Of a stretch of DNA of 64,000 nt, positions 33,237-41,488 are shown piece by piece (the stretch's first letter is position 1; each line of letters starts with the position of its first letter). The stretch lies in assembly GCF_000425885.1 (NCBI RefSeq), contig NZ_AUEH01000010.1, positions 1 through 64,000 on the forward strand, read 5' to 3'. Under the pieces are notes generated by a model, which worked only from the letters and a program-made list of their open reading frames with translations, was not told the DNA's origin and ran no database searches. Source of the DNA: Schleiferilactobacillus harbinensis DSM 16991. GTDB lineage: Bacteria; Bacillota; Bacilli; Lactobacillales; Lactobacillaceae. The translations under genes and the position numbers were made by a program.

Positions 33237-34847
33237 TTAATCAGTCCCTTTTACATACTTGTCGTAACCGTCCTGTTTAATTTTGAGCCATTCGTCGATA
33301 CCGACGCGTTTCAATTCTTTCAAGTACGCGTCCCATTCTTGGTCAATTTTACCGTTGGTAATCCATTCAGCCCGTTTGCGGTAAATGTAGTCCCACATGT
33401 CAGTTTCAATCTTGTTCAATCGATCAGTTTCCTTCTTCGTGAAGAAGACCTTAGGGAAAATGCTATTGTTGGTGATGTAAGGCAAATAGGTTTTGTGCAT
33501 CAGATCCAACCGCCATTTGGCATCATCCGGCATCGTGGTGACTTTACCATAGTAACTATTCAAGACTGCTAACGGTCCAGCTGCTTCCGTCTTTTGCCGC
33601 AACTCGCCTGGCGCAGTGCCGTTCAACGGCAAGTGGTGCAGCATGCCGTTCTTGAGCGTGAAAATATTAGCTTGTTTCTTATCACCGTAAGTACCCCAGT
33701 TGTTTTGTACTGATTGCAATGGTTCATACATCTTATCGACCCACTTCGCAGTCAGTTCCAGATTCTTGTTAGCACTGGTGATTACGAAACGGTCGCGGGA
33801 GAAACCGATCCCGTTGGTTCTGGTCACATGACGCTGGCCATCTGGTCCGGCTAAGACCGGCAGGGCATCATAGTCGTCATTGGCTCCCGTAATATTAGCT
33901 TTATCCCACGTGAAGTACACCCCCAGTTTATTGGCTTTCCCCTTTGCCACCAGGCCATTCCAGTCCTGCTCAAAGGCTTCTTTATCGATCAGACCCTTTT
34001 GCCAGAGTTGGTTGAAGTATTTTGTTGCTGCCTTGTAACCGGGCTTATCGGCTGTAAACTCGACTTTTCCGTTGTTCTCGACGATGGTGTGGTCATCATT
34101 ATCGCCTTCTCCAAAGGCGCCATAGAGCAGCTTCATATCTTCATTGCCGCCGTTGTTGATGAAGGACATCGGAATCTCATCGGCCTTGCCGTTGCCATTC
34201 GGATCTTTGGTCTTGAAAGCCTCTAATACCTGCTCCAATTCCGCTGTGGTTTTCGGCATTTGCAAGCCCAATTTCTTCAACCACTTGACGTTGATCCAAG
34301 CCATATCATTAACCGTATGGATCGATTCTTTGCCTTGACCCAATTCTTCGATCCAAGGGAAGGAATAAATATGGCCATCAGGCGCCGTGGATAATTTTTT
34401 ATATTCCGGATGTGCGGCAAAAATCTTTTTCAAATTGGGCATATACTGGTCGATCAGTTTCTCCACCGGCACAATAACGCCGTTTGAAGCCCAGGTCAGC
34501 AAGTCGTAATCACCAGCGCCAGCGTTAAAGATGGCGTCGGGTAAATCGCCGCTGGAAATATCCAAATTCCGTTTCTCAGCAAAATCAGAATTGTAGTTGG
34601 TCCAGTCCACGTGGACGCCCGTGTCTTTTTCCAATCGTTGAAAAATCAGCTTGCTGTTCGGATCTTTTGGAGCCAGGGCCGCGCTTTGCGAAATCATCTT
34701 CAAGGTCTTCTTCTCTTTTAATGGGAACGAAACCTTGGTTAACTTGTAATCTGGACTGGCCGTATCTTTACTGGCACTGTTCCCACAAGCCCCTAAGAGC
34801 ACGGTACTGACGATCGCCGCAGCAGCAATCCATTTTTTGATAGACAT
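33237..34847 (-). CDS. Sugar-binding lipoprotein of a CUT1 ABC transporter (LplA/YtcQ-like)
   Basis: A 536-residue family-1 extracellular solute-binding protein. The signal peptide ends in the lipobox VLLGAC (Cys21), so the mature protein is tethered to the membrane. Length and blocks such as DWTNYNSDFAEKRNLDISSGD and DPNGNGKADEIPMSF are typical of the long LplA/YtcQ subgroup, which binds large oligosaccharides. Between two permease genes and two fructosidases, its ligand is probably a fructan oligosaccharide or sucrose. AGGGGAG lies ahead of the ATG. Confidence 0.9.
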   Translation of the reverse strand: MSIKKWIAAAAIVSTVLLGACGNSASKDTASPDYKLTKVSFPLKEKKTLKMISQSAALAPKDPNSKLIFQRLEKDTGVHVDWTNYNSDFAEKRNLDISSGDLPDAIFNAGAGDYDLLTWASNGVIVPVEKLIDQYMPNLKKIFAAHPEYKKLSTAPDGHIYSFPWIEELGQGKESIHTVNDMAWINVKWLKKLGLQMPKTTAELEQVLEAFKTKDPNGNGKADEIPMSFINNGGNEDMKLLYGAFGEGDNDDHTIVENNGKVEFTADKPGYKAATKYFNQLWQKGLIDKEAFEQDWNGLVAKGKANKLGVYFTWDKANITGANDDYDALPVLAGPDGQRHVTRTNGIGFSRDRFVITSANKNLELTAKWVDKMYEPLQSVQNNWGTYGDKKQANIFTLKNGMLHHLPLNGTAPGELRQKTEAAGPLAVLNSYYGKVTTMPDDAKWRLDLMHKTYLPYITNNSIFPKVFFTKKETDRLNKIETDMWDYIYRKRAEWITNGKIDQEWDAYLKELKRVGIDEWLKIKQDGYDKYVKGTD

Positions 34848-34868
34848 TGGTAATTTCTCCCCTCGTTA

Positions 34869-35756
34869 TTAACCTTTCACTGAACCAACTAAAACGCCTT
34901 TGTCGAAGTATTTCTGGAAGAACGGGTACATCACAATCAACGGTAAACTGGAGATTACAATCGTGGCATATTTGATCAATTCCGCAATCTGCTTCATTTC
35001 TGCCATTGCTGTACTCGCACCCACCATATCTTGGGAGGGCTGATTTTGAATCAAGATATTCCGCAGCACCAGCTGCAAGGGCTGGAGGTTCGGATCTTTG
35101 ATATAGATCATCGCGTCGAAGTACGAATTCCACTGACCAACAAAAGCATAAAGGAAAAGGACAAACATAATCGGTTTCGCTAACGGCAGCATGATCTTGA
35201 AGAAGATCTGCATTTCATTTGCGCCATCAATTGTTGCCGCTTCTGACAACTCTTTGGGCAGTCCGCTGAAGTAGGTGCGGGCAATGATAATATTCCAGAC
35301 ATTGATTGCCCCAGGAACAATTAATGCCCAAACCGAATCCAGCATACCCAGGTTCTTGATCAGCAAATATGTCGGAATTAAACCGCCGCCGACAAACATA
35401 GTAATCACGAAGAACATCATGATCGGTCCCCGACCATACAGACTGGGTTTAGAGAGCGGATAAGCCGTCAGCATTGTAACTAGAACCGTCAAGACACTGA
35501 ATGCAAATGAGTAAAAAATCGAATTGAGAAAGCCCCGGACAATTGAATGATCGGCGAATACCCGTTGATACCCTTGGGTCGTCCAATCTGCTGGGTTGAA
35601 ACTAATCCCCTTATTCAGCAGTGTGGCCGGGTCCATGAAGGACGCAACGGTCACGTAAACCAGCGGAATGACTGTGATGATCACCAGAAAGCCGATAATG
35701 ATCCGGTTCACCACCAGCACATGCCGGTCAAATTTGGAGTACATTTTCATATCCAT
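34869..35756 (-). CDS. CUT1 ABC transporter permease (LplC/YtcP-like)
   Basis: A 295-residue membrane protein with six helices. The EAA loop for ATPase contact is EAATIDGANEMQIFFKIMLP (about 181-200). The C-terminus PFFQKYFDKGVLVGSVKG is the family's typical end. It forms the channel with the 323-residue permease encoded just upstream. No ATPase gene is present in the operon, so a shared MsmK/MsmX-type ATPase must energise it. AGGGGG stands eight bases ahead of the ATG. Confidence 0.92.
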   Translation of the reverse strand: MDMKMYSKFDRHVLVVNRIIIGFLVIITVIPLVYVTVASFMDPATLLNKGISFNPADWTTQGYQRVFADHSIVRGFLNSIFYSFAFSVLTVLVTMLTAYPLSKPSLYGRGPIMMFFVITMFVGGGLIPTYLLIKNLGMLDSVWALIVPGAINVWNIIIARTYFSGLPKELSEAATIDGANEMQIFFKIMLPLAKPIMFVLFLYAFVGQWNSYFDAMIYIKDPNLQPLQLVLRNILIQNQPSQDMVGASTAMAEMKQIAELIKYATIVISSLPLIVMYPFFQKYFDKGVLVGSVKG

Positions 35757-35768
35757 TTGGTTGTCCCC

Positions 35769-36740
35769 CTATAACCCTTGACCATCGTTGAGTTTCTTCA
35801 CCACGTTATTCACGAACAACAATAAGACCACATTGATGATCATATTGAAGAGGCCCACAGCGGCAGAGTATGCATAGTCGCCTGATTGCAAACCAATCTT
35901 ATAGACATACGTCGAAATGATTTCAGATGACGGGATATTCATTGAGGTTTGCATCAGATAGGCCTTCTCGTAACCAACATTCATGATATTGCCAGCGGCG
36001 AGTACGAAGTTGATGACCATCACTGGTTTGAGAGCCGGCAAATCAATGTGCCAAATCTTTTCAAAAATGTTGGCGCCATCCATGTTGGCTGCTTCGTAGA
36101 GATCCGTACTGACTCCGGCCAATGTAGCGGTATACAGGATGGATGCCCAGCCCATTCCCTGCCAAATCCCAGAAAGAATGTATATTGTTCGGAAATATCC
36201 AGGATTGGACATGAACATGATTGGCTTGCCGGTGAGCTTGGTCACGATCCCGTTGATCGGGCCGTTTGCCGACAAGAACAGAAACAGCATCCCCACGATA
36301 ATGACCACCGAGATAAAGTTCGGGGCGTATAGGATCAATTGCAGCTTCTGCCGAATCTTCTTGTTCATGATTTGATTCAGCGATAACGCTAAGATAATGG
36401 GCGGCAAAAAGCCGAGCAGCAGACCGTACGCGCTGAGCTTGAACGTATTCAGCAGCAGGGTCGTGAAGTTCGGGGAGAAAATGAATTCCTGGAAGTGCGC
36501 CCACCCCACCCACGGACTGCGCAGGATCCCCAGCAGCGGATTGTAATTTTTAAAGGCGATGATGGCGCCGTACATCGGAATATATTTGAAGACCAGCGTC
36601 AGCAGAATCCCCGGCAGCAGCATCACATACAGCCAGCGATCACGCTTCAGCCGATCCCATAGCGCCTTATCCCGGCGCTTTTTGGCGATCCGCGGAACAG
36701 TGGTCGCAGCTGCAGATGTTGTGTGATACACCTTTTCCAT
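35769..36740 (-). CDS. CUT1 ABC transporter permease (LplB-like), first gene of the operon
   Basis: A 323-residue membrane protein with six helices and the EAA loop YEAANMDGANIFEKIWHIDLP (about 212-232, shown from its second residue in the family pattern). LplB-type partners of YtcP-like permeases have this length and the N-terminal basic stretch KKRRDKALWDRLKRDRW. The ATG at 36740 is taken because AAGGAG lies six bases before it; the frame runs 20 codons further through operator sequence without a ribosome binding site. It opens a seven-gene operon that ends with the anchored GH32. Confidence 0.92.
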   Translation of the reverse strand: MEKVYHTTSAAATTVPRIAKKRRDKALWDRLKRDRWLYVMLLPGILLTLVFKYIPMYGAIIAFKNYNPLLGILRSPWVGWAHFQEFIFSPNFTTLLLNTFKLSAYGLLLGFLPPIILALSLNQIMNKKIRQKLQLILYAPNFISVVIIVGMLFLFLSANGPINGIVTKLTGKPIMFMSNPGYFRTIYILSGIWQGMGWASILYTATLAGVSTDLYEAANMDGANIFEKIWHIDLPALKPVMVINFVLAAGNIMNVGYEKAYLMQTSMNIPSSEIISTYVYKIGLQSGDYAYSAAVGLFNMIINVVLLLFVNNVVKKLNDGQGL

Positions 36741-36763
36741 GAAAAGCTCCTTCTTTCCATATT

Positions 36764-36778
36764 TTGGAAACGTTTCAA
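36764..36778 (-). promoter_or_regulatory. Proximal LacI-type operator of the fructan operon
   Basis: TTGGAAACGTTTCAA, a near-perfect palindrome centred on CG, in the 5' leader just before the ribosome binding site. Confidence 0.7.
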
Positions 36779-36817
36779 GTTTTCTTGTAAAAAATTGCAA
36801 TCGGTTGGCTGCTTGTT

Positions 36818-36833
36818 TTGGAAACGTTTCCGA
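36818..36833 (-). promoter_or_regulatory. Distal LacI-type operator of the fructan operon
   Basis: TTGGAAACGTTTCCGA with the perfect 12-base core GGAAACGTTTCC. It lies just after the -10 box. Its centre is 54 bases from that of the proximal operator, close to five DNA turns. Confidence 0.75.
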
Positions 36834-36844
36834 TTTGCAAATTT

Positions 36845-36874
36845 AATATACCACGAACCAGTAGAAAAAGTAAA
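36845..36874 (-). promoter_or_regulatory. Promoter of the fructan operon
   Basis: On the minus strand TTTACT (36874-36869), 18-base spacer, TATATT (36850-36845). The -35 region lies within AAAAGCGTTTACT, which resembles a CcpA site (cre) with a good central core, so catabolite control is possible. Confidence 0.6.
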
Positions 36875-36904
36875 CGCTTTTGTAAAATTTTTTTGATAAA
36901 AATA

Positions 36905-36933
36905 GTCCGTTGAAGCGCGATGCCTCAGCGGAC
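36905..36933 (-). terminator. Terminator of dhaKLM
   Basis: On the minus strand GTCCGCTGA pairs with TCAACGGAC apart from one bulge-type mismatch and is followed by TATTTTTATC. Confidence 0.75.
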
Positions 36934-36948
36934 CACTGTTGCCGGTGA

Positions 36949-37329
36949 TTATTTAATCTTCAACGGCGCTAATTGCTTCTCAATCTCTGCCCGACTATCC
37001 CCCGCTTGGAGCAACGCCGCGGCGGTATACGCCCCTTCAACGAAGGCCACATCGTAGCGGTGCAGAGTCTTGTCGGTCATGTCGGTGACCAAATCCAAGT
37101 TCATCTTCGCACTGCCGAGATCGTAGAAGACCATCAACTCATCGGCGTGATTGTCGTCAATGGCTTGAAGAATATGGGTGGCATCGGTACCGATGTCGCC
37201 ATCGCTGGTGCCGCCGGCGGTGGTCAGGTTAATGTCCGGCGCAACTTGGCGAATCAGCTTGCTGATGCCGGCCACGATCTCGGGTACATGGGACACCAGC
37301 ACCATGCCGGTCTGTGTATTGGCAGCCAT
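36949..37329 (-). CDS. dhaM: Dihydroxyacetone kinase phosphotransferase subunit DhaM
   Basis: A 126-residue PTS EIIA-mannose-type protein. The phospho-accepting His14 is in LVSHVPEIVAG and a second block is GTDATHILQAI. It receives phosphate from HPr and passes it to the ADP bound in DhaL. Only the IIA domain is present, without the HPr and EI-like domains of the Escherichia coli form, as usual in Firmicutes. Last gene of dhaKLM, starting 16 bases after the dhaL stop. Confidence 0.93.
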   Translation of the reverse strand: MAANTQTGMVLVSHVPEIVAGISKLIRQVAPDINLTTAGGTSDGDIGTDATHILQAIDDNHADELMVFYDLGSAKMNLDLVTDMTDKTLHRYDVAFVEGAYTAAALLQAGDSRAEIEKQLAPLKIK

Positions 37330-37345
37330 GGAAAGCCTCCTTTCT

Positions 37346-37927
37346 TTACTTGGCCGTTGCTTGCAGCAGCGTCTTCAACAACATCCCAGTGCTGACGGCG
37401 CCGGGATCCAAATGACCAATGGAGCGTTCGCCGAGATATGACGCTCGGCCCTTCAACGCCCGTAACGGTTTAGTTGCCTCAACGAGTTTGTCGATGTTGG
37501 CAGCGTTGAGCTGGCCCGCCTTCGCATCTTGGGCTGCTGGGGTCCAGACATCAACCATGGTCTTGTCGCCAACCTTGGCCCCGCCGCGTTTGGCGACCCC
37601 ATCGGCAGCCGCTTGCAGCAAAGTCGGAATGTCACTTTCGCTGTCCTTAGCGGCCTTGGCCATTTCGAGAAAAGCGGTGCCGTACAGCGGACCCGACGCG
37701 CCGCCAACCTTGCTGATCAGGCTCATGGCAATACTCTTGAAGGTCTGGGCCAAATCAGCTGGATTATCTTTCGCTAATCCAGCGGCCACGGCGTCGACGC
37801 CCCGGGCCATATTGTTGCCATGGTCGCCGTCGCCGATATCGGTGTCCAGCTGACTGAGATAGTCCTTGTTCTTTTCAATTTCTGTCTGGTACAACTGCAT
37901 CCATTGCTTCACTTGTTCAACGTTCAT
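37346..37927 (-). CDS. dhaL: Dihydroxyacetone kinase ADP-binding subunit DhaL
   Basis: A 193-residue all-helical subunit that keeps ADP bound and uses it as phosphate relay. The metal and nucleotide site is DTDIGDGDHGNNMARG (about 27-42), and GGASGPLYGTAF near 78 and GRASYLGERSIGHLDPGA near 155 complete the pocket. ATG 37927 overlaps the last 11 bases of dhaK, with the ribosome binding site inside dhaK; the longer frame reading back is an artefact. Confidence 0.93.
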   Translation of the reverse strand: MNVEQVKQWMQLYQTEIEKNKDYLSQLDTDIGDGDHGNNMARGVDAVAAGLAKDNPADLAQTFKSIAMSLISKVGGASGPLYGTAFLEMAKAAKDSESDIPTLLQAAADGVAKRGGAKVGDKTMVDVWTPAAQDAKAGQLNAANIDKLVEATKPLRALKGRASYLGERSIGHLDPGAVSTGMLLKTLLQATAK

Positions 37928-38945
37928 TACGCGTGTCCCCCCAACCAATCGTCGCGGCTGGTGCATTCAAATAGTCCAGCCATTTATCATCTGTTAACTG
38001 CAGGAGCGTCAGCGAAAGACCGGTCATGTCCAGCGAGGTGACATAGTTGCCGACCTTGGTGAAGGCGACCGTCGCTTTAGCGTCCGTTAATTGCTGGAGC
38101 ACGTCGTTGGCAAAGACAAATTGTTCACCCAGCGGAGTGGCGCCAAAGCCGTTCACCAGCACGGCAAACTTCTTGCCGCTGAGACCGCCGGTGTATTGCT
38201 GCCCAATTTTATCTAGCAGTTCTTTGGCTAATTGCGCCGAAGGGACCATCTTTTCCCGCTTATAGCCCGGCTCATTATGAATGCCGACACCATATTCCAT
38301 TTCGTCCGGACCCAGTTCGAAACCGGGATGACCGACTTCAGGCACCGTGGCGGCGTGGAGTGCGACGCCGATGGTCTTGGTTTGCTCAATCACCGCTTTG
38401 CCCAGTTTAACGAGGCTCTTGAGGTCCGCCCCGGCTTCGGCAGCCGCCCCAACAATTTTCTCCACGTAAACCGTGCCGGCGACGCCGCGCCGGCCCTGGG
38501 TATACAGGGAATCTTCCACGGCGACATCGTCATCCACCACAATGGATTCAACGGAAATATCGTCGATGCTGGCTAGATCCTTAGCCATGTCGAAGTTCAT
38601 CACATCACCAGAGTAGTTCTTGACGATGAGCAGGACCCCTTGACCCTGATCAGCCGCTTTGATCGCCGCGTAGATCTGATCCGGCGTCGGCGACGTGAAG
38701 ACCTGGCCAGCGACGGCCGCGGTCAACATGCCCAGGCCGACGAAACCGGCGTGCAAAGGTTCATGGCCGCTGCCTCCGCCAGAGACCACGCCCACTTTGG
38801 CTGGGTGGTTTCCGGTGAATGCCTTATCGTTCCGGACAACCGCCGTGGTTTCAGGAATCTGACGGACATACTGGGGATAACTGGCCACCATGCCGGCAAC
38901 CATTTCCGGCACGAGGTCACTTGGATTGTTCAATATTTTTTTCAA
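37917..38945 (-). CDS. dhaK: Dihydroxyacetone kinase substrate-binding subunit DhaK
   Basis: A 342-residue subunit that binds dihydroxyacetone covalently through His223 in GVGIHNEPGY. SGGGSGHEPLHAGF (55-68) and KNYSGDVMNFDMA (109-121) are the conserved substrate loops. The product, dihydroxyacetone phosphate, enters glycolysis. The start is TTG 38945, supported by AAAGGGGTG ten bases upstream; no ATG is available nearby. First gene of dhaKLM. No glycerol dehydrogenase gene is next to it in this window. Confidence 0.93.
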   Translation of the reverse strand: MKKILNNPSDLVPEMVAGMVASYPQYVRQIPETTAVVRNDKAFTGNHPAKVGVVSGGGSGHEPLHAGFVGLGMLTAAVAGQVFTSPTPDQIYAAIKAADQGQGVLLIVKNYSGDVMNFDMAKDLASIDDISVESIVVDDDVAVEDSLYTQGRRGVAGTVYVEKIVGAAAEAGADLKSLVKLGKAVIEQTKTIGVALHAATVPEVGHPGFELGPDEMEYGVGIHNEPGYKREKMVPSAQLAKELLDKIGQQYTGGLSGKKFAVLVNGFGATPLGEQFVFANDVLQQLTDAKATVAFTKVGNYVTSLDMTGLSLTLLQLTDDKWLDYLNAPAATIGWGDTRNER

Positions 38946-38978
38946 GAGAACTTGACACCCCTTTCAACGTACATCTCC

Positions 38979-39008
38979 ATTATAAGCCAGCGACCCCTGG
39001 CGCGTGAA
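38979..39008 (-). promoter_or_regulatory. Promoter of dhaKLM
   Basis: On the minus strand TTCACG (39008-39003), 18-base spacer and a perfect TATAAT (38984-38979), 34 bases before the TTG start. Confidence 0.55.
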
Positions 39009-39036
39009 CCGGCTAAGTGGGATTTGCCAAATAGTA

Positions 39037-39064
39037 TTGACTCCTAGATTATAATTGTTACAAT
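39037..39064 (+). promoter_or_regulatory. Promoter of NADH peroxidase with PerR-like box
   Basis: TTGACT (39037-39042), 16-base spacer, TACAAT (39059-39064). TTATAATTGTTACAA at 39049-39063 matches the PerR box TTATAATTATTATAA at 13 of 15 bases and covers the spacer and -10 box. A second possible start is TTGCGA (39077-39082) with TACGAT (39101-39106). Confidence 0.55.
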
Positions 39065-39159
39065 TTGTATAGACGGTTGCGACCAAGCACGTCGACGTGA
39101 TACGATGAGCTTGTAGGATTGTCTGCAATTTAATTTTACAAAAGGAGTGCGATTATTTA

Positions 39160-40530
39160 ATGAAGGTCATCGTCGTTGGTTCTTCCCATGGTGGTTACGA
39201 AACAGTCCGCGGTATTTTGGCTGAACAGCCCGATACTGAAATTCAATGGTATGAAAAGGGGGATTTTCTCTCCTTCCTCTCCTGCGGGATGCAGTTGTAC
39301 TTAGAGGGTGTCGTGAAGGACGTCAATTCCGTCCGCTACGCGACCCCGGAAGGCATGCGTGCCCAGGGTGTGCACGTCTTCACGCGCCAAGAGATTACCC
39401 AAGTGGACGCTGCAAAGCATCAAGTCACGGTCCACGATTTGGCCCACGATACGACTCGGACAGAAAGTTATGATAAATTAGTGCTCTCCGTTGGTGCGGT
39501 ACCGGTCAATCTGCCGGTACCGGGCAACGATTTGAAGAATGTCTACGCCATGCGCGGCCGGGATTGGGCAATCAAGCTCAAGGCCAAGACCGTTGACCCG
39601 ACGGTGCAAAATGTCGTCGTTATTGGGGCCGGTTATATTGGTGTGGAAGCCGCTGAAGTGTTCGCGAAAGCAGGCAAACATGTCACCTTAATTGATATGA
39701 TTGCCAGACCGCTGGGCCTTTATCTGGATGCGGAATTCACCGACCGGTTAACTGAAACCATGAAGGCCAACAACATTTATCCGGCCACCGGCCAACTGGT
39801 GAAGGAATTTGTCGGCCACCAAGGGGCGGTGCAGCAAGTGGTTACCGACCAAGGTACTTATCCGGCAGATCTCGTGATCCAAACCGCCGGAATCAAGGCC
39901 AACACTGGCTGGCTCAAGGGTGTGGTCGACTTGGATGAGAAGGGCTTGGTCAAGATCAACGACCATCTGGAAACATCCGTGGCCGACGTTTACGCCGTGG
40001 GCGATGCCACGAAGGTGCCGTTTGCGCCCACAGACACACCGCAGCAGATTGCCCTGGCCACCAATGCCCGCCGCCAAGGCCGGATCGCGGCCAAGAACGT
40101 GCTGGGTGACGACGTCGCCATGCCGCCGGTTTCCGGTTCTTCCGCTCTGTCCGTCTTTGATTACCACTTTGCTTCCACGGGGATCAAGGAAGGTACTGCT
40201 GAACGGTATGGTGTGAAAACGGCGTCGGTCTTCGTCACTGACACGACCCAACCCCCGTTTGTGCCCACTGAAGCCGGCAATACCGAAGTCTACTTCAAGC
40301 TGACTTATGACCCGGCAAGCCTGCGCGTGTTGGGCGCCCAAATCATGTCCAAGCGCGACGTGACCGCGAACATCAACGCTATCAGTCTGGCGATTCAAGG
40401 CAAGATGACCTTGAAAGATCTGGCCTACGCTGATTTCTTCTTCCAACCGGGCTTCGACCGGCCATGGAATATTATGAACGTGGCGGCGCAAAAGGCGCTG
40501 CTGGCAGAAAAGCAGGCAGTGACTAACTAG
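39160..40530 (+). CDS. npr: NADH peroxidase
   Basis: A 456-residue flavoprotein that reduces H2O2 to water with NADH. The N-terminus keeps the FAD motif [12 protein letters not shown] with His10 and the redox Cys42 in [13 protein letters not shown], used as a cysteine sulfenic acid. The NADH motif is [15 protein letters not shown] (about 152-166), the second FAD motif is VYAVGDAT, and the C-terminal dimer domain ends with [17 protein letters not shown]. Overall it follows the Enterococcus faecalis peroxidase closely from memory, more than the water-forming NADH oxidases, although those share the fold. AAAAGGAG precedes the ATG. Confidence 0.9.
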   Translation: MKVIVVGSSHGGYETVRGILAEQPDTEIQWYEKGDFLSFLSCGMQLYLEGVVKDVNSVRYATPEGMRAQGVHVFTRQEITQVDAAKHQVTVHDLAHDTTRTESYDKLVLSVGAVPVNLPVPGNDLKNVYAMRGRDWAIKLKAKTVDPTVQNVVVIGAGYIGVEAAEVFAKAGKHVTLIDMIARPLGLYLDAEFTDRLTETMKANNIYPATGQLVKEFVGHQGAVQQVVTDQGTYPADLVIQTAGIKANTGWLKGVVDLDEKGLVKINDHLETSVADVYAVGDATKVPFAPTDTPQQIALATNARRQGRIAAKNVLGDDVAMPPVSGSSALSVFDYHFASTGIKEGTAERYGVKTASVFVTDTTQPPFVPTEAGNTEVYFKLTYDPASLRVLGAQIMSKRDVTANINAISLAIQGKMTLKDLAYADFFFQPGFDRPWNIMNVAAQKALLAEKQAVTN

Positions 40531-40543
40531 TTTTTAAATGCAC

Positions 40544-40582
40544 ATCGGGCCCGTCAACGCGGATTGCGCTGGCGGGCCCGAT
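40544..40582. terminator. Terminator between npr and the convergent surface-protein gene
   Basis: ATCGGGCCCG (40544-40553) pairs exactly with CGGGCCCGAT (40573-40582), with weak T runs on both sides. Confidence 0.75.
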
Positions 40583-40598
40583 TTGTGTGCTCATTTGA

Positions 40599-41390
40599 TT
40601 AGTGTTCGTAGTTGCAAAGCGTATAGCCCTTCGCTTTGGCTTCTTTCAGGGTCATCTTGCGCAGCGTGCTTTGGTTCGCGTTTGAAAGCCCGCGGCAGTT
40701 GCGGTTGAAGTGATATTTATTGCCCGTGGCGGCTACAAAGACTGTTTCATAGTCGCTGTGACCGGGGTTGGTTTCTGGTTGGCCAGGATTCGATGATTCC
40801 GGATTATTCACTAAATCTTCCGGCTTGGTCGTGTAGGCCTTAGCCCCGCGGCTGGTCTCCTTAGTCAAATAGAAATAGGTGCCCTGAATCCATTGGTTTG
40901 TACCCAATTCGTACCAGGACTGACCGTTGACCACCTTGCGACCGAATACACGCCAAGCGGAGTTATGCAGCAGCTTGCGACCCGGTACCGGTTGGCGGCC
41001 ATTGGTCGCCTTATTCCAAATGGCAATGCTGTATCCCGGCACGTATTTCACCCGGCCAACGGCATTGAGGGATTGACTGCTTGTTTCGTTCTGCAGGTCA
41101 AAATAACGGCCGGACATGTACTGTGCACCGCCTAGACCGAAGTAATAGTCGCTCCCCGCTTGCCCGCCGGAAAAGACTTGCCAACGACTGTTGGTCTTTA
41201 AATACTTGGGTAACGCCCCGCTCCCCGGCTTTTGATACAGCACAATACCGTAACCTTGCACATAATTCACCGTGCCGACATTCCGCGCGGCGGCTTGGGT
41301 ACTGGCCGGACTGGCCAACAGTCCGCCCACCAGCACGCCGACCGCTACTGCGGCAGTGCGTAACCAAGTACGCCATGACTTTTTCTTCAT
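40599..41390 (-). CDS. Secreted SLAP-like surface protein with C-terminal zinc-finger-like domain
   Basis: A 263-residue exported protein. The signal peptide (about 1-34) ends in a consensus AQAA site. Two related repeats follow (about 37-100 and 110-182), each with V.YV.GYGI(V/A).(Y/W)..., a Trp-rich W(Q/R)VF core and a G..Q(Y/W)...YF strand, as in lactobacillal SLAP or SH3-like wall-binding modules. After a Pro/Asn linker, the last 50 residues (KYHFNRNCRGLSNAN...LKEAKAKGYTLCNYEH) resemble the Ada-like metal-binding tail seen on secreted nucleases, but with only two cysteines. No catalytic domain is visible. Confidence 0.75.
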   Translation of the reverse strand: MKKKSWRTWLRTAAVAVGVLVGGLLASPASTQAAARNVGTVNYVQGYGIVLYQKPGSGALPKYLKTNSRWQVFSGGQAGSDYYFGLGGAQYMSGRYFDLQNETSSQSLNAVGRVKYVPGYSIAIWNKATNGRQPVPGRKLLHNSAWRVFGRKVVNGQSWYELGTNQWIQGTYFYLTKETSRGAKAYTTKPEDLVNNPESSNPGQPETNPGHSDYETVFVAATGNKYHFNRNCRGLSNANQSTLRKMTLKEAKAKGYTLCNYEH

Positions 41391-41488
41391 CGCAAAAATC
41401 TCTCCTTTGACACTATATTTTTTTCACAACCGATCCACTTAATCTTACCGGATTCGGTTAGTTTTGCATAGGTCAAAATACAACGCAG

